Below, piece after piece: positions 7,737 to 16,829 of a stretch of 43,174 nucleotides of DNA. Source of the stretch: Flexilinea sp. (GTDB lineage: Bacteria; Chloroflexota; Anaerolineae; Anaerolineales; Anaerolineaceae); NCBI GenBank assembly GCA_026645735.1, contig JAPKMT010000028.1, forward strand, positions 1 through 43,174, in the 5' to 3' direction. The first letter of the stretch is position 1, and each line of letters begins with the position of its first letter. The position numbers and the translations under genes were made by a program. The notes beneath the pieces are model-generated. The model made no database searches. It was not told where the DNA came from and saw nothing but the letters and a program-made list of their open reading frames with translations.

Positions 7737-9119
7737 ATGACAGAAAAAACTTTATGGAGTGGCGGTAGGCTCGAAGCAGTACTGGATCAGAATATGGCAA
7801 AGCTGAATCGAAGTCTGGATACAGATCAGCGAATGGCGCAAGAAGATATTCGTGGCAGCATAGCATGGGCAGGTGCAATTTTCGATGCGGGAATTCTCTC
7901 GGCTGAAGAATACCAGCAAATATGTGACGGGCTGGCACAAATTTCTCTTGAAATATCAGAAAACAGGTTCCAATTTCTCCAGTCTGATGAAGACATTCAT
8001 TCTGCCGTTGAACGTCGTCTGACAGAAATTATCGGGAATGTCGGGGGAAAACTCCATACTGGCCGCAGTCGGAATGATCAAGTTGTCACCGATTTCCGGC
8101 TTTGGATGAGAAATACGATTGACAATCTGTTAAAAGAGATAACTGAACTTCAGGGCACATTTTTCTATCGGGCACAAAATGATATCGATGTCATCATGTC
8201 TGGATACACGCACTTTCAGCAAGCACAGCCGATTCTATTGAGCCATTGGTGGCTTTCACATTTATGGGCACTGGAACGGGACAAGCAAAGACTTCGCGAA
8301 ATTCGTAAACGTACGAATATCCTGCCATTAGGCTGCGGAGCCCTTGCAGGGACAGCTTTTCCAATCGATCGATTTAAATTGGCTGAAAACCTGGATTTTT
8401 CGTTTCCTGCATCCAACAGTATTGATGCTGTGTCAGATCGGGATTTTGTCTGTGATTTCCTTTATTGGGCATCCATGCTGGGAATCCATCTCAGCCGATG
8501 TGCAGAGGCTTTAATCTTGTACACAACGACGGAATTTGGATATATCACATTGTCCGATCAGTTTTCAACCGGATCCAGTCTAATGCCGCAAAAGAAGAAT
8601 CCGGATTCGCTGGAGCTGATCCGCGGAAAAAGTGGAAGTCAGACTGGAAGGTTGACTTCCATGCTGACGATCTTAAAAGGACTGCCATCGGCATATGACA
8701 AGGATTTACAGGATGATAAGGAACTTGTCTTTCACGCCGCCGATACTGCCAGCCTGACAATGGCGGTGTTGAACGGGGTTCTGCGAACTTTGAAAATAAA
8801 TCATGAAAAATGTCAGCAGGCAATCAGTATGCAAGCCCTTGCAACAGATGTCGCCGATTATCTGGTAAAAAAAGGGATGCCTTTCAGAGAAGCGCACCAT
8901 ACTGTCGGCAAAGCAGTCAAACGGTCGGAAATATTGGGTGTTAATCTGATTGATTTGCCGCTTAACGAATGGCAGAAAATTTCACCTATGTTTGATCAGG
9001 ATGTATTTTTTATCTTCTCACTTGAATCTTCCATTCAACAGCGCTCCAGTTGGGGAGGAACTTCTCGGGAACAGGTAAGCAATCAACTGGCATACGCTGC
9101 AAGAATCTTAACAGACTAA
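7737..9119 (+). CDS. argH: Argininosuccinate lyase
   Basis: Cleaves argininosuccinate to arginine and fumarate, the last step of arginine synthesis. 460 aa, fumarase/aspartase superfamily. The signature GSSLMPQKKNPD is at residues 279-290, with the catalytic Ser in the flexible loop. Other conserved blocks are DEDIHSAVERRLTE, GKLHTGRSRNDQV and SGYTHFQQAQPI. AAGGA about ten bases upstream supports the ATG at 7737. It lies 221 bases after argG with a terminator-like hairpin between. A second terminator at 9134-9160 closes the unit against the convergent rny. Confidence 0.97.
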   Translation: MTEKTLWSGGRLEAVLDQNMAKLNRSLDTDQRMAQEDIRGSIAWAGAIFDAGILSAEEYQQICDGLAQISLEISENRFQFLQSDEDIHSAVERRLTEIIGNVGGKLHTGRSRNDQVVTDFRLWMRNTIDNLLKEITELQGTFFYRAQNDIDVIMSGYTHFQQAQPILLSHWWLSHLWALERDKQRLREIRKRTNILPLGCGALAGTAFPIDRFKLAENLDFSFPASNSIDAVSDRDFVCDFLYWASMLGIHLSRCAEALILYTTTEFGYITLSDQFSTGSSLMPQKKNPDSLELIRGKSGSQTGRLTSMLTILKGLPSAYDKDLQDDKELVFHAADTASLTMAVLNGVLRTLKINHEKCQQAISMQALATDVADYLVKKGMPFREAHHTVGKAVKRSEILGVNLIDLPLNEWQKISPMFDQDVFFIFSLESSIQQRSSWGGTSREQVSNQLAYAARILTD

Positions 9120-9133
9120 TCATTTCAGATAAA

Positions 9134-9160
9134 GAAAAACCGCTTTCTTAGCGGTTTTTT
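9134..9160. terminator. Bidirectional terminator between argH and rny
   Basis: AAAAACCGC and GCGGTTTTT arms around a short TTTCTTA-type loop, with A and T runs outside. It sits between convergent argH (ends 9119) and rny (ends 9167) and can serve both. Confidence 0.9.
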
Positions 9161-9166
9161 CTTTTT

Positions 9167-10810
9167 TTATTTTGCGTATTCGACAGCCCTGGTTTCCCGG
9201 ATAACTGTAACTTTGATCTGTCCAGGATACTGCATTGTCTCTTCGACCTGGTGCGCAATATCTCTTGCCAGATAGGTAGCCGCCAGATCATCAACATCCT
9301 CAGGTGTCACGATGATTCTGACCTCTCGTCCAGCCTGGATGGCAAAAGAGTTCTGTACACCCTTATGCGAATTAGCGATTTCCTCCAGTGCGCGCAGACG
9401 TTTGATATATAGCTCAAGATCTTCCCGTCGAGCACCAGGCCGAGCACCGGATATTGCATCGGCAGCTTCAACAATCACAGCCTCGACACTTTCCTGATCG
9501 ACTTCATGATGATGGCTTTCAATAATATTGACAGCTTTTGGATTCACGCCATAACGCTTGGCAAACTCAGCGCCGATTTTTGCATGTGTACCCTCAGTAT
9601 TATGATCCATTGATTTTCCAAGGTCATGCAGCAAAGCTCCGAGGCGAGCAAGTTCTATATTTGCACCCAGTTCGGAAGCAATAACCGAAGACAATTTGGC
9701 AACTTCCACTGCATGCGACAGCTGATTTTGTCCGTATGAGGTTCGATACTTCAAGCGTCCCAACATTTTTACAATTTCCGGATGCAGGCCAACAACTCCG
9801 GCTTCAAAGGCAGCCTGTTCACCGGCTTCAACGATCAGCCGCTGGACTTCTCGTTCCTCTTCATTTAAAACTTTTTCGATATTAGCCGGGTGAATTCTTC
9901 CATCCTGAATCAGCCGATCCAATGAACGCCGGGCGATTTCGCGCCGAATCGGATCAAAGCAAGAGATCATAACGGCTTCAGGTGTGTCATCCACGATCAC
10001 ATCTACTCCGGCTGCCTGTTCAAAGGCACGGATGTTTCTTCCGTTCCGGCCGACAATTCTGCCCTTCATCTCTTCTCCCGGAAGATTCACAATCGATGTT
10101 GTCACTTCACTGACCTGATCGGATGCTACTCGCTGGATGGCTGTAGCGATAATTTCACGGGCTTTTTTATCTCCTTCAACTCGCGCTTCCTGTTCAATCT
10201 GACGAATAATTCGTGCCATGTCATTGCGTGATTCTTTTTCAACACGGTCGAGCAGTTCCTGTCGCGCTTCATCGGTTGTCATCTCAGCAACTTTTTGCAG
10301 TTCTTCCAGTTGTTTGGTAGACATTTTATCAATTTCATTCATCCGCTTGTCAATACTGCTCTGGCGTTTATTTAGATTTGCCTCGCGCTGTTCGAGTTTC
10401 TCAATCCGATGATCCAATTCTGTTCTTCTTTTTTGAAGTCGATCATCTTCCCGTGTCAGCTCACCGCGTCTTTTTTGGATGTCAACTTCAGCATCTCGAA
10501 GTACTTTGATTGCATTATCCTTTGCTTCGGATTCGATCACTTGTGCTTTCTCGCGACTGGCCAGAACGATGTTGTCAGCATCAAGCTGTTGAGCTTTTTC
10601 AAATTTTTCATTCAAATAACGAGAAAAAAAGTACGTGGCGATTGCAATAGCGACCAGACTGATAACTACTGCCAAAATAATCACAAGGATTATGGACATA
10701 CCAGGGCTGTTGGAGCCATTCTGAGCTCCAGCCGGTAATTTATTTATATCTCCGGGTCCGACCACTTGAAGCAGCAATCTTCCCGAATTTTGTAAAGTTT
10801 CCATTATCAT
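9167..10810 (-). CDS. rny: Ribonuclease Y
   Basis: Membrane-anchored endoribonuclease that initiates mRNA decay. 547 aa in the family order: an N-terminal membrane span (about residues 38-64), a long charged coiled coil (about 70-220), a KH domain with GRIVGRNGRNIRAFE (about 245-310), and an HD metal-dependent phosphodiesterase domain with LLHDLGKS (His395-Asp396). The polar segment of about 37 residues before the membrane span is longer than in Bacillus RNase Y. GAAGGATTAAAA just upstream supports the ATG at 10810; an ATG two codons later is also possible. It starts two bases after the recX stop codon, so the two genes are translationally coupled. Confidence 0.97.
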   Translation of the reverse strand: MIMETLQNSGRLLLQVVGPGDINKLPAGAQNGSNSPGMSIILVIILAVVISLVAIAIATYFFSRYLNEKFEKAQQLDADNIVLASREKAQVIESEAKDNAIKVLRDAEVDIQKRRGELTREDDRLQKRRTELDHRIEKLEQREANLNKRQSSIDKRMNEIDKMSTKQLEELQKVAEMTTDEARQELLDRVEKESRNDMARIIRQIEQEARVEGDKKAREIIATAIQRVASDQVSEVTTSIVNLPGEEMKGRIVGRNGRNIRAFEQAAGVDVIVDDTPEAVMISCFDPIRREIARRSLDRLIQDGRIHPANIEKVLNEEEREVQRLIVEAGEQAAFEAGVVGLHPEIVKMLGRLKYRTSYGQNQLSHAVEVAKLSSVIASELGANIELARLGALLHDLGKSMDHNTEGTHAKIGAEFAKRYGVNPKAVNIIESHHHEVDQESVEAVIVEAADAISGARPGARREDLELYIKRLRALEEIANSHKGVQNSFAIQAGREVRIIVTPEDVDDLAATYLARDIAHQVEETMQYPGQIKVTVIRETRAVEYAK

Positions 10811-10812
10811 TT

Positions 10813-11475
10813 TTAATCCTTCATAATTTGAGATAAAGAATCCTCATCAGAACATTCATTCTCTTTCCAGATTTGGTGTACAACACGGTTGATTGTTCCG
10901 TAATCATATCCTTTACTGGCCAGATGATTGCTCAGCCGTTTTCGAAAATCCGGCCATTCCAATCCAGCTAATCTCCGGGAATATCGAGAACCAAGATGAT
11001 AGGCTGTCTGATCATCATCCACATTCCTCAAGGAATCTTGAATTATTTCTTCGGTTATGCCTTTTTGACGGAGCTCAAGCGCAATTAAACGCTGACTTCT
11101 GGGGTGCAGGGAATTTCGATTCTCAACCCAATTGCTCGAAAATTCCTGGTCATCCAGTAAATGGGAATTTTTCAATTCAGCAATTATGCTGTCAATCCGT
11201 GTTTCCTCATAACCATCTTTTAAAAGTTCGTTGCGCAGCTCTTTTTCAGTACGCGCTCTCCTGCATAGAAAATTAAGAGCACGTTTGCGGATTGTTTCAT
11301 TCAGATCGTCGGAAAGCAGTGAATCAATCTCCGACAGAGTCAGTGTTTGGCCAATCCGGAGACGTTCTCCTACAGCCCGAGCCAAACCAAAAGCGTAGTC
11401 GCCATCTAAGAAGATGCTGATCCGCTGCTGATCATTCCTTTGAACTGTCAGTTTTGTTATTCGCTTTTCTTCCAT
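10813..11475 (-). CDS. recX: Regulatory protein RecX
   Basis: RecX-family modulator that binds RecA filaments and limits recombinase activity. 220 aa from the ATG at 11475 (an upstream in-frame TTG at 11490 is less likely). It shows the family's three-helix repeats, with ALNFLCRRARTEKELRNEL, DDQEFSSNWVENRN and LASKGYDYGTINRVV, the last resembling the C-terminal 'L..KG...' repeat. recA is not in the window. It is the first gene of a tight unit with rny. There is no Shine-Dalgarno sequence: a stem-loop with a U tract ends exactly at the start codon. Confidence 0.88.
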   Translation of the reverse strand: MEEKRITKLTVQRNDQQRISIFLDGDYAFGLARAVGERLRIGQTLTLSEIDSLLSDDLNETIRKRALNFLCRRARTEKELRNELLKDGYEETRIDSIIAELKNSHLLDDQEFSSNWVENRNSLHPRSQRLIALELRQKGITEEIIQDSLRNVDDDQTAYHLGSRYSRRLAGLEWPDFRKRLSNHLASKGYDYGTINRVVHQIWKENECSDEDSLSQIMKD

Positions 11476-11514
11476 AAAAAAAACCGTCAAGCGAGAATCG
11501 TCTTAACGGTTTTT
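11476..11514 (-). promoter_or_regulatory. Hairpin with U tract abutting the recX start codon
   Basis: On the minus strand, AAAAACCGT (from 11514) pairs with ACGGTTTTT. A wobble, then AAG/CTT and an inner CGA-TTC-TCG tip lengthen the stem. Eight U residues follow and run directly into the recX ATG, where a ribosome binding site should be. It reads as an intrinsic terminator or a start-blocking structure in a recX leader. Confidence 0.65.
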
Positions 11515-12313
11515 GTTCTTGAAACTTCGAATCTGCAAGAATGTATAAAATGAACAGTAGATTCTTGCTGTCTGAAAAAAAGCAATTATGTAATTTTTTT
11601 CTCAACCTAACGTTTTCTTATTAGCCAACATCCTAAGGATCAAGAAAGAAATAGATTGCCATTTATTCCGTTTTTATCAATTGACCGTTCAGGTCAATAC
11701 AATTAAGTTCCCAAAAAGTTATCAAAAACCGTCACAGACTACCATACGGATATATTTAATTTTCTGTTTTTGATTATACCTTAAAAAAACAAAAGAAAAA
11801 TGTGATTTTTTTATCTCAGAAATTCAATATTTTTAATGATTCATCGTAAAAAAATCAGCGATTCAAAATTTGGATACAATAAAAAAATTCTTGATTGGTT
11901 CGGAAAGCAAGTTTGTTCTGCGGTTTACTGCATCATGGCACGTTCCAAATTATTTTTTATGTTGATTTACCTGGTTTCGGATTAAAAGAAAAATGTGCAA
12001 AATCGGAAAAAATAAGAATTCATATAATATGCTAAAACTAACCAATTTCATACCATATTCGTCATTTTCCTGAAAGAAACGGTATTGGATCCTCGCTTGC
12101 TGCAACAATCCTTCAATCATAAGTTCATCAGGCCTGTATCAATCCATGAAGAAAATTACGAAAATAAACTAAAATGAGTTGGATATATTAGAAAAGTGGA
12201 AGTTATCTTTTTCCGTGAGGCCTAAAGAAAATCGTAATCAACAAATATTATATATTTTCAATTTATAGTTTTGAATATTCACCCTGTTTGAAAGGCATCA
12301 TTGCAGCTACTAT
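11515..12313. other. Long AT-rich intergenic region between recX and the algJ-like gene
   Basis: About 800 bases with no credible ORF or recognisable RNA gene. It contains two inverted repeats: GCAAGAAT/ATTCTTGC (11535-11542, 11561-11568) and the operator-like ATTGACC-GTTCA-GGTCAAT (11680-11698). A remnant of the palindromic element lies at 11856. Promoters for the divergent recX and algJ-like units must lie here, but none is clear. Confidence 0.6.
11856..11876. repeat. End remnant of the palindromic element family
   Basis: CAGCGATTCAAAATTTGGA matches the element terminus. The expected hairpin and opposite end are too degraded to call; a weak partner TTTCGGATT lies near 11978. Confidence 0.45.
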
Positions 12314-13585
12314 ATGAAAGATATTGATCGAAAACAAAAAATCTTTCTGATTTTTATATTATTGATTATCCTCTCCGGATGGTTCGCGAGATGGATTGGA
12401 GTCGAACCATCTCCCTATTTAAATGGCATTTCCAATTCAGCAGAAAAACCCGTCTTATCCTTGCAAGGATTATTTAACGGATTAACAGCAATGTCTGCAG
12501 AAACCTGGATGAAAGAAAACATTCCGTTTCGAGCGATTTACATCAAAATACGCAATCAAATTTATTGGTCGGTATTCAAAAAATCGTCAAATCCCAACGT
12601 GGTTATTGGAAAAAACTATGTCTTATATGAGCCATGGTATTTGCAGGAATATTTGGGCTTTACCAGAATCGACAACAATTATGATGCTGTGCTGAAAAAC
12701 ATGGAGCAAATTGTAAGTGATTTGAAATTTATACAGGACAAATTAGATGAAGCAGGAAAAATCAGTTACGTTTTTTACACACCCAGCAAGGCTTCGTTTA
12801 CAGAATCATTTTTTCCAGATGCGTTCCTCAAGAATGCACCAATAACCGAACGGGAACGTTTTTGCAATGTACTGCTGCAGTTATTTGACCAGTATGGCAT
12901 CCGGTATTTTGACAGCGTAAAGTTTTTCCGTGAAAATTCGCTGAATGTTACTTTGTTCCCAAGATCGGGGACCCATTATACATGGGCTGCTGGAATTACA
13001 GCCAGTCTTGCGATGATCGATGAAATCAATGAAATTTCACCAATTAAGTTTCGGAAAGTCAAACCAGTTTTTTCGCAAATTAAAATGCCTATTCATCCGG
13101 ACAGAGATATCTTTAATGTCCTGAATCTTGTAGATTTGTTTTCCTGGGGAGAATATGAAAATGATCGCTATTATGATATCGATCTGATCAATTTGGAGAA
13201 TACACAAAAGGCTCCTCGTGTTTTCATACAGGGAGGAAGTTTCCAGGGTCCACTGCGTTATTTGTTCCAAAACAGCAATACGGTCAATCGATATTCTTAT
13301 GCTGAGAATAAAATCGTTTCAGATTGTGATGGCGAGCGAATAGTGGATCGGATCGAAGACATCAGTGTTGAAGGGAATCTGGATAATGATATCTTCATAT
13401 TTGAAGTAAACCAGTTTGCTGCAGACAATATGAGTTTCGGATTTATCAGCCAAATGAAAACATATCTGAAAAAAAATGGGATTCCACCAGTCCAGGAAGT
13501 CAACAGCAGCGAATCAGAATTTTCGGGTTCTTTTCAAATAAAAGGAGAAAAAACTCCTCACTTTTCTAAATATAATGCCAGGTGA
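12314..13585 (+). CDS. AlgJ/AlgX-like SGNH-type polysaccharide O-acetyltransferase partner
   Basis: 423-aa protein with one N-terminal membrane span (about residues 9-28) and an extracytoplasmic domain. It resembles AlgJ/AlgX-type SGNH proteins that work with an MBOAT protein to O-acetylate a surface polysaccharide. Candidate catalytic positions are His221 in SGTHYTWAAG and Ser309 in IQGGSFQG. The Asp that usually precedes the His by two residues is Gly219 here. It overlaps the MBOAT gene region downstream, the typical pairing, which supports the assignment better than sequence alone. There is no good ribosome binding site upstream of the ATG. Acetyl transfer and the glycan substrate are inferred. 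Confidence 0.75.
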   Translation: MKDIDRKQKIFLIFILLIILSGWFARWIGVEPSPYLNGISNSAEKPVLSLQGLFNGLTAMSAETWMKENIPFRAIYIKIRNQIYWSVFKKSSNPNVVIGKNYVLYEPWYLQEYLGFTRIDNNYDAVLKNMEQIVSDLKFIQDKLDEAGKISYVFYTPSKASFTESFFPDAFLKNAPITERERFCNVLLQLFDQYGIRYFDSVKFFRENSLNVTLFPRSGTHYTWAAGITASLAMIDEINEISPIKFRKVKPVFSQIKMPIHPDRDIFNVLNLVDLFSWGEYENDRYYDIDLINLENTQKAPRVFIQGGSFQGPLRYLFQNSNTVNRYSYAENKIVSDCDGERIVDRIEDISVEGNLDNDIFIFEVNQFAADNMSFGFISQMKTYLKKNGIPPVQEVNSSESEFSGSFQIKGEKTPHFSKYNAR

Positions 13586-13590
13586 CATGG

Positions 13591-15015
13591 ATGACATTTA
13601 CCTCCAGTATTTTTCTTTTCATTTTTTTTCCGTTTGCGATCATCTCGTATTTACTCCTGCCAGGTTTAAAATATAAGAACTCCTTACTACTGGGACTGTC
13701 AATAATTTTTTATGCCTTTAGTGGAATTCAATTCGCAATTGTCCTGATTTGTCTTGTTTACGCCAACTATTTAATTGGTTTTGCCATTAAATTTCAGAAA
13801 ACGAAAAAAGGATCGGGATTAGTTCTTACTCTGGGACTGTGTATCAATTTCGGTTCTCTGTTTTTTTACAAATATCTGCCGTTTGCTGCTTCCAACATCA
13901 ACGCCTTGTTCCATTTGAATCTGCCAGAGCAACAGTCCTTCATAATGCCCTTAGGATTGTCCTTTGCGGCATTCAAATTAGCGACCTACCTGATTGATTT
14001 ATTTCGCGGAAAAGCAGCCATCCAACAGCATTTTAGCTTATTGTTACTGTACTCAATGCTGTTTTCTACGGTTATTTCAGGTCCGATTGTTCCTTACAGC
14101 GATATGGTATCACAATTTGAAGGCCGTAAGATCCGATCAAAACAGATGTATCACGGCACAAAGCGGTTTATCTTCGGTTTTGCAAAAAAAATACTGATAG
14201 CGAGTTCTTTAGGAGAAGTTGCTGATCGTGCATTTGGAGGAGGAGCAGCGGCAAGCTGTGCTGTTGCGTGGCTTGGAATCCTGTGTTATTCTCTTCAGCT
14301 CTATTATGATTTTTCAGGTTATTCCGATATGGCTTTAGGAATTTCAGAAATATTCGGATTCCAATTCAAGGAAAATTTTAATTATCCCTACATATCAAAA
14401 AGCATCCAGGAATTTTGGCGCCGCTGGCACATTTCTCTTTCAGATTGGTTTCGAAACTATCTTTATATCCCGCTTGGAGGAAATCGATCCGGAACTCTTC
14501 GTACCTATCGAAATTTACTCACCGTATTTTTCGCAACGGGTTTATGGCACGGGGCAAGTTGGACCTTTATTTTTTGGGGATTATTCCATGGATTCTTCAT
14601 CATTCTGGAAAAAGCTGGTCTTAAAAAGGTTCTTGAAAAACTGCCTGGTTGGATACAACATTTTTATGCGATCATGCTGATCCTGATCGGATGGACAATT
14701 TTCCGCTCTGAGACTATGTCTGAAGCGCTGCAGTATTACTCTAGTCTATTTTCATTTTCTGCGATGAATCCTGCACAGGTTCTGCTTTTGATTGATCGGT
14801 ATTCGCTCTTTATTTTAATTATTGCGGTTCTATTTTCGGCGCCAATTTATCCATGGATAAAAAGAATCCTGGCTGACAATCAATTATTGAAAAATCCTGT
14901 TTTTGGTAAAACGATCACAATTCTCGCCGATTTCTTCACGATCATACTGTTGATCTTTACCATCAGTTGTGCTATTGCCGGAGATTTTCAGCCTTTCATC
15001 TATGGTAAATTTTAG
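13591..15015 (+). CDS. MBOAT-family O-acyltransferase (AlgI/DltB type)
   Basis: Multi-pass membrane protein that moves acetyl groups across the membrane for O-acetylation of an exported glycan. It is about 474 aa with roughly ten hydrophobic segments. Family blocks are LYYDFSGYSDMALGISEIFG, NFNYPYISKSIQEFWRRWHI and the active-site block GLWHGASWTFIFWGLFHG, with the invariant His at about 320. AGGTGA at 13580-13585 overlaps the stop of the preceding gene and favours the ATG at 13591; a GTG at 13582 is in frame. It forms an operon with the AlgJ-like gene. Whether the substrate is the polysaccharide made by the nearby clusters is inference. Confidence 0.93.
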   Translation: MTFTSSIFLFIFFPFAIISYLLLPGLKYKNSLLLGLSIIFYAFSGIQFAIVLICLVYANYLIGFAIKFQKTKKGSGLVLTLGLCINFGSLFFYKYLPFAASNINALFHLNLPEQQSFIMPLGLSFAAFKLATYLIDLFRGKAAIQQHFSLLLLYSMLFSTVISGPIVPYSDMVSQFEGRKIRSKQMYHGTKRFIFGFAKKILIASSLGEVADRAFGGGAAASCAVAWLGILCYSLQLYYDFSGYSDMALGISEIFGFQFKENFNYPYISKSIQEFWRRWHISLSDWFRNYLYIPLGGNRSGTLRTYRNLLTVFFATGLWHGASWTFIFWGLFHGFFIILEKAGLKKVLEKLPGWIQHFYAIMLILIGWTIFRSETMSEALQYYSSLFSFSAMNPAQVLLLIDRYSLFILIIAVLFSAPIYPWIKRILADNQLLKNPVFGKTITILADFFTIILLIFTISCAIAGDFQPFIYGKF

Positions 15016-15040
15016 GTTGAAAGTGATTCATTCGTCAAGA

Positions 15041-16588
15041 TTATTGCGCAGGAAATCCAGTGTGCACAAGTGCAATGGCATCAATCGGAAATTCGCCATT
15101 TGAGTCCGCCGGTATTTCAAAAGTCAGTTTGAATTTTCGATCCCGTTCATAATAACGATCGGTTGTCCATGAACCAATTGAAATCCAGGATCCTTCTTGA
15201 GAATCCGGAGCAGTTACACTGACCGCTTCTTCACCATTGTCCGATAGTAGAACCGTATTGTCGGAGTATAGTTTTACAGATGCGCTGATTCCGCCTTTGT
15301 TGGAGGGCATCCATGCATAAAGCTGATAATTGCCGATCGGCCAACAATCCCTAAATGTGAACACCATCGAGATTTTCATTTTCGGATTCATGATGAGTTG
15401 ATAGGAATCATCCCAGCTTTGTTCTTCTTTCAACGGAATTCGATAATCTCCTGCAACGATCTCAGCCTGCAAATCATCAAAGATATACTTTGTCCCGGAT
15501 ACAGTCAGTTTGTTGAGCAATGACAGATTTGTTGCCCTTCGGGGCACAATCGCTAAACGGTCGACTGCAACAATTGAATATTCATCACGATCCTCCCAGG
15601 ATGTTGTGACTGTCAATATCTCTCTCGATGGATTGATATAATAGATTCCCAGACTTCTCCACACATCAGCGGACTGCTGAGGTTCATATTGACTGGTCAT
15701 ATAATTTACACGTTGGGAACCCGTCAGCGGTGTCAGAATCTGTTCACCCAGTTTCACACTAAAATCCAGGGTTCCACCTGAGCTGTACACCGTATCCATC
15801 GTATAAATTTCATAGAGGCCTTCTCTTAATGGTTGATCCATAAACCAATGGACCCATCCGCTGCTGTATGTGGCATACCAGTTTTCATCATAGGTAGTTT
15901 TTCCCAGATCTGAGGCAATTTTCTCAGAACTTGTCCATAATCCGCTGGCTAAAGAAGGATTCACTTCGGCGCTTTTGTCTACATTGAGCACAATCACACC
16001 ATCTGGAGCATCTGGAATTTGCGGATCTAACTGCATCCCGTCAGATATCCAATATTCGGAAAGCGGGCCAGGAGTAGCAGAGGGAACAAGCGTTGGTGTA
16101 TTCGTCGCTAACGGCGTAACAGTTGGCGTAAAGGCCTGAGTCGGCATTGGTGTTATCGGTGTTGGTGTCTTGGTTGGCCAAAATGTCATCGAATTTCGAA
16201 TTCGGGGAGCATAAAGCCATCCCATATAAACCAGAACAAATGAAACGAGTATCCCTACAAAAATTCTGGGAATAATTTCTCCCCAATCCCGATACACTGT
16301 TCTCTTCGGTTTTTTGTTTTTATCAGGAGGCGGTGTCATAGGTGGTTGATTTTGCGGATTTGATGTTTGCCAGAAACGAGGATCCTTCGGTGTCCCATTG
16401 AATGGCGAATTGGCAGGAGGCTGATTTTTCGGGTTAAAATAATTCTGTTGTGATGGAGGATAATTCCCTTGGAAGCTGTTTTGTGGATAATTCGGATTAA
16501 AATTGTTGTATGGTAAATTTGGATAATTTGACTGATTGCCGTCAGTTGTCTTTTTTTGCGAATTATTATTAGTATTTTTTTCGGCCAT
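15041..16588 (-). CDS. Single-span surface protein with two golvesin-like beta domains
   Basis: About 515 aa. The N-terminal cytoplasmic tail (about 90 residues) is extremely rich in Asn, Pro and Gln. One membrane span follows (about IFVGILVSFVLVYMGW), then a Thr-Pro linker (TPTPITPMPTQAF...) and an extracellular region. That region contains two related beta-sandwich modules resembling golvesin C-terminal-like domains. The first has GWVHWFM...LREGLYEIYTM and SADVWRSLGIYYI. The second has YQLYAWMPSN and SWISIGSWTT, each ending near a DxxA[IL][VA] strand. The function is unknown; binding to a surface glycan or envelope component is plausible. The ATG at 16588 is preferred to a GTG three codons earlier. 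It converges with the acyltransferase pair. Confidence 0.72.
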   Translation of the reverse strand: MAEKNTNNNSQKKTTDGNQSNYPNLPYNNFNPNYPQNSFQGNYPPSQQNYFNPKNQPPANSPFNGTPKDPRFWQTSNPQNQPPMTPPPDKNKKPKRTVYRDWGEIIPRIFVGILVSFVLVYMGWLYAPRIRNSMTFWPTKTPTPITPMPTQAFTPTVTPLATNTPTLVPSATPGPLSEYWISDGMQLDPQIPDAPDGVIVLNVDKSAEVNPSLASGLWTSSEKIASDLGKTTYDENWYATYSSGWVHWFMDQPLREGLYEIYTMDTVYSSGGTLDFSVKLGEQILTPLTGSQRVNYMTSQYEPQQSADVWRSLGIYYINPSREILTVTTSWEDRDEYSIVAVDRLAIVPRRATNLSLLNKLTVSGTKYIFDDLQAEIVAGDYRIPLKEEQSWDDSYQLIMNPKMKISMVFTFRDCWPIGNYQLYAWMPSNKGGISASVKLYSDNTVLLSDNGEEAVSVTAPDSQEGSWISIGSWTTDRYYERDRKFKLTFEIPADSNGEFPIDAIALVHTGFPAQ

Positions 16589-16743
16589 CGAAATCACTCA
16601 CTCATGAAATATTCTTCTGCAAATTGTTTACATTCAAAAAATGGATGGCTATAATTTCGGAATATGCGATCAACAAAGGAATCTGATAATATTCCTGCAC
16701 CGTTTCTTGATGAACCAGATTTTTTGAAGTAACAGTAATATAT

Positions 16744-16784
16744 TGTTCTTATTTCGAAAAGCCAATCCAAATTTCGAATTGCTG
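16744..16784. repeat. Partial palindromic element (end plus hairpin trace)
   Basis: CCAAATTTCGAATTGCTG (16767-16784) is a good short-arm terminus. TTGTTCTTA just before it recalls the hairpin arm of the PE1/PE3 subfamily. A very weak opposite end lies near 16650. It lies between the divergent golvesin and GT-C genes. Confidence 0.5.
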
Positions 16785-16829
16785 CTTTTGGGGTAATTAT
16801 AACAAGGAAAACTATTATAATTTTGTCAT

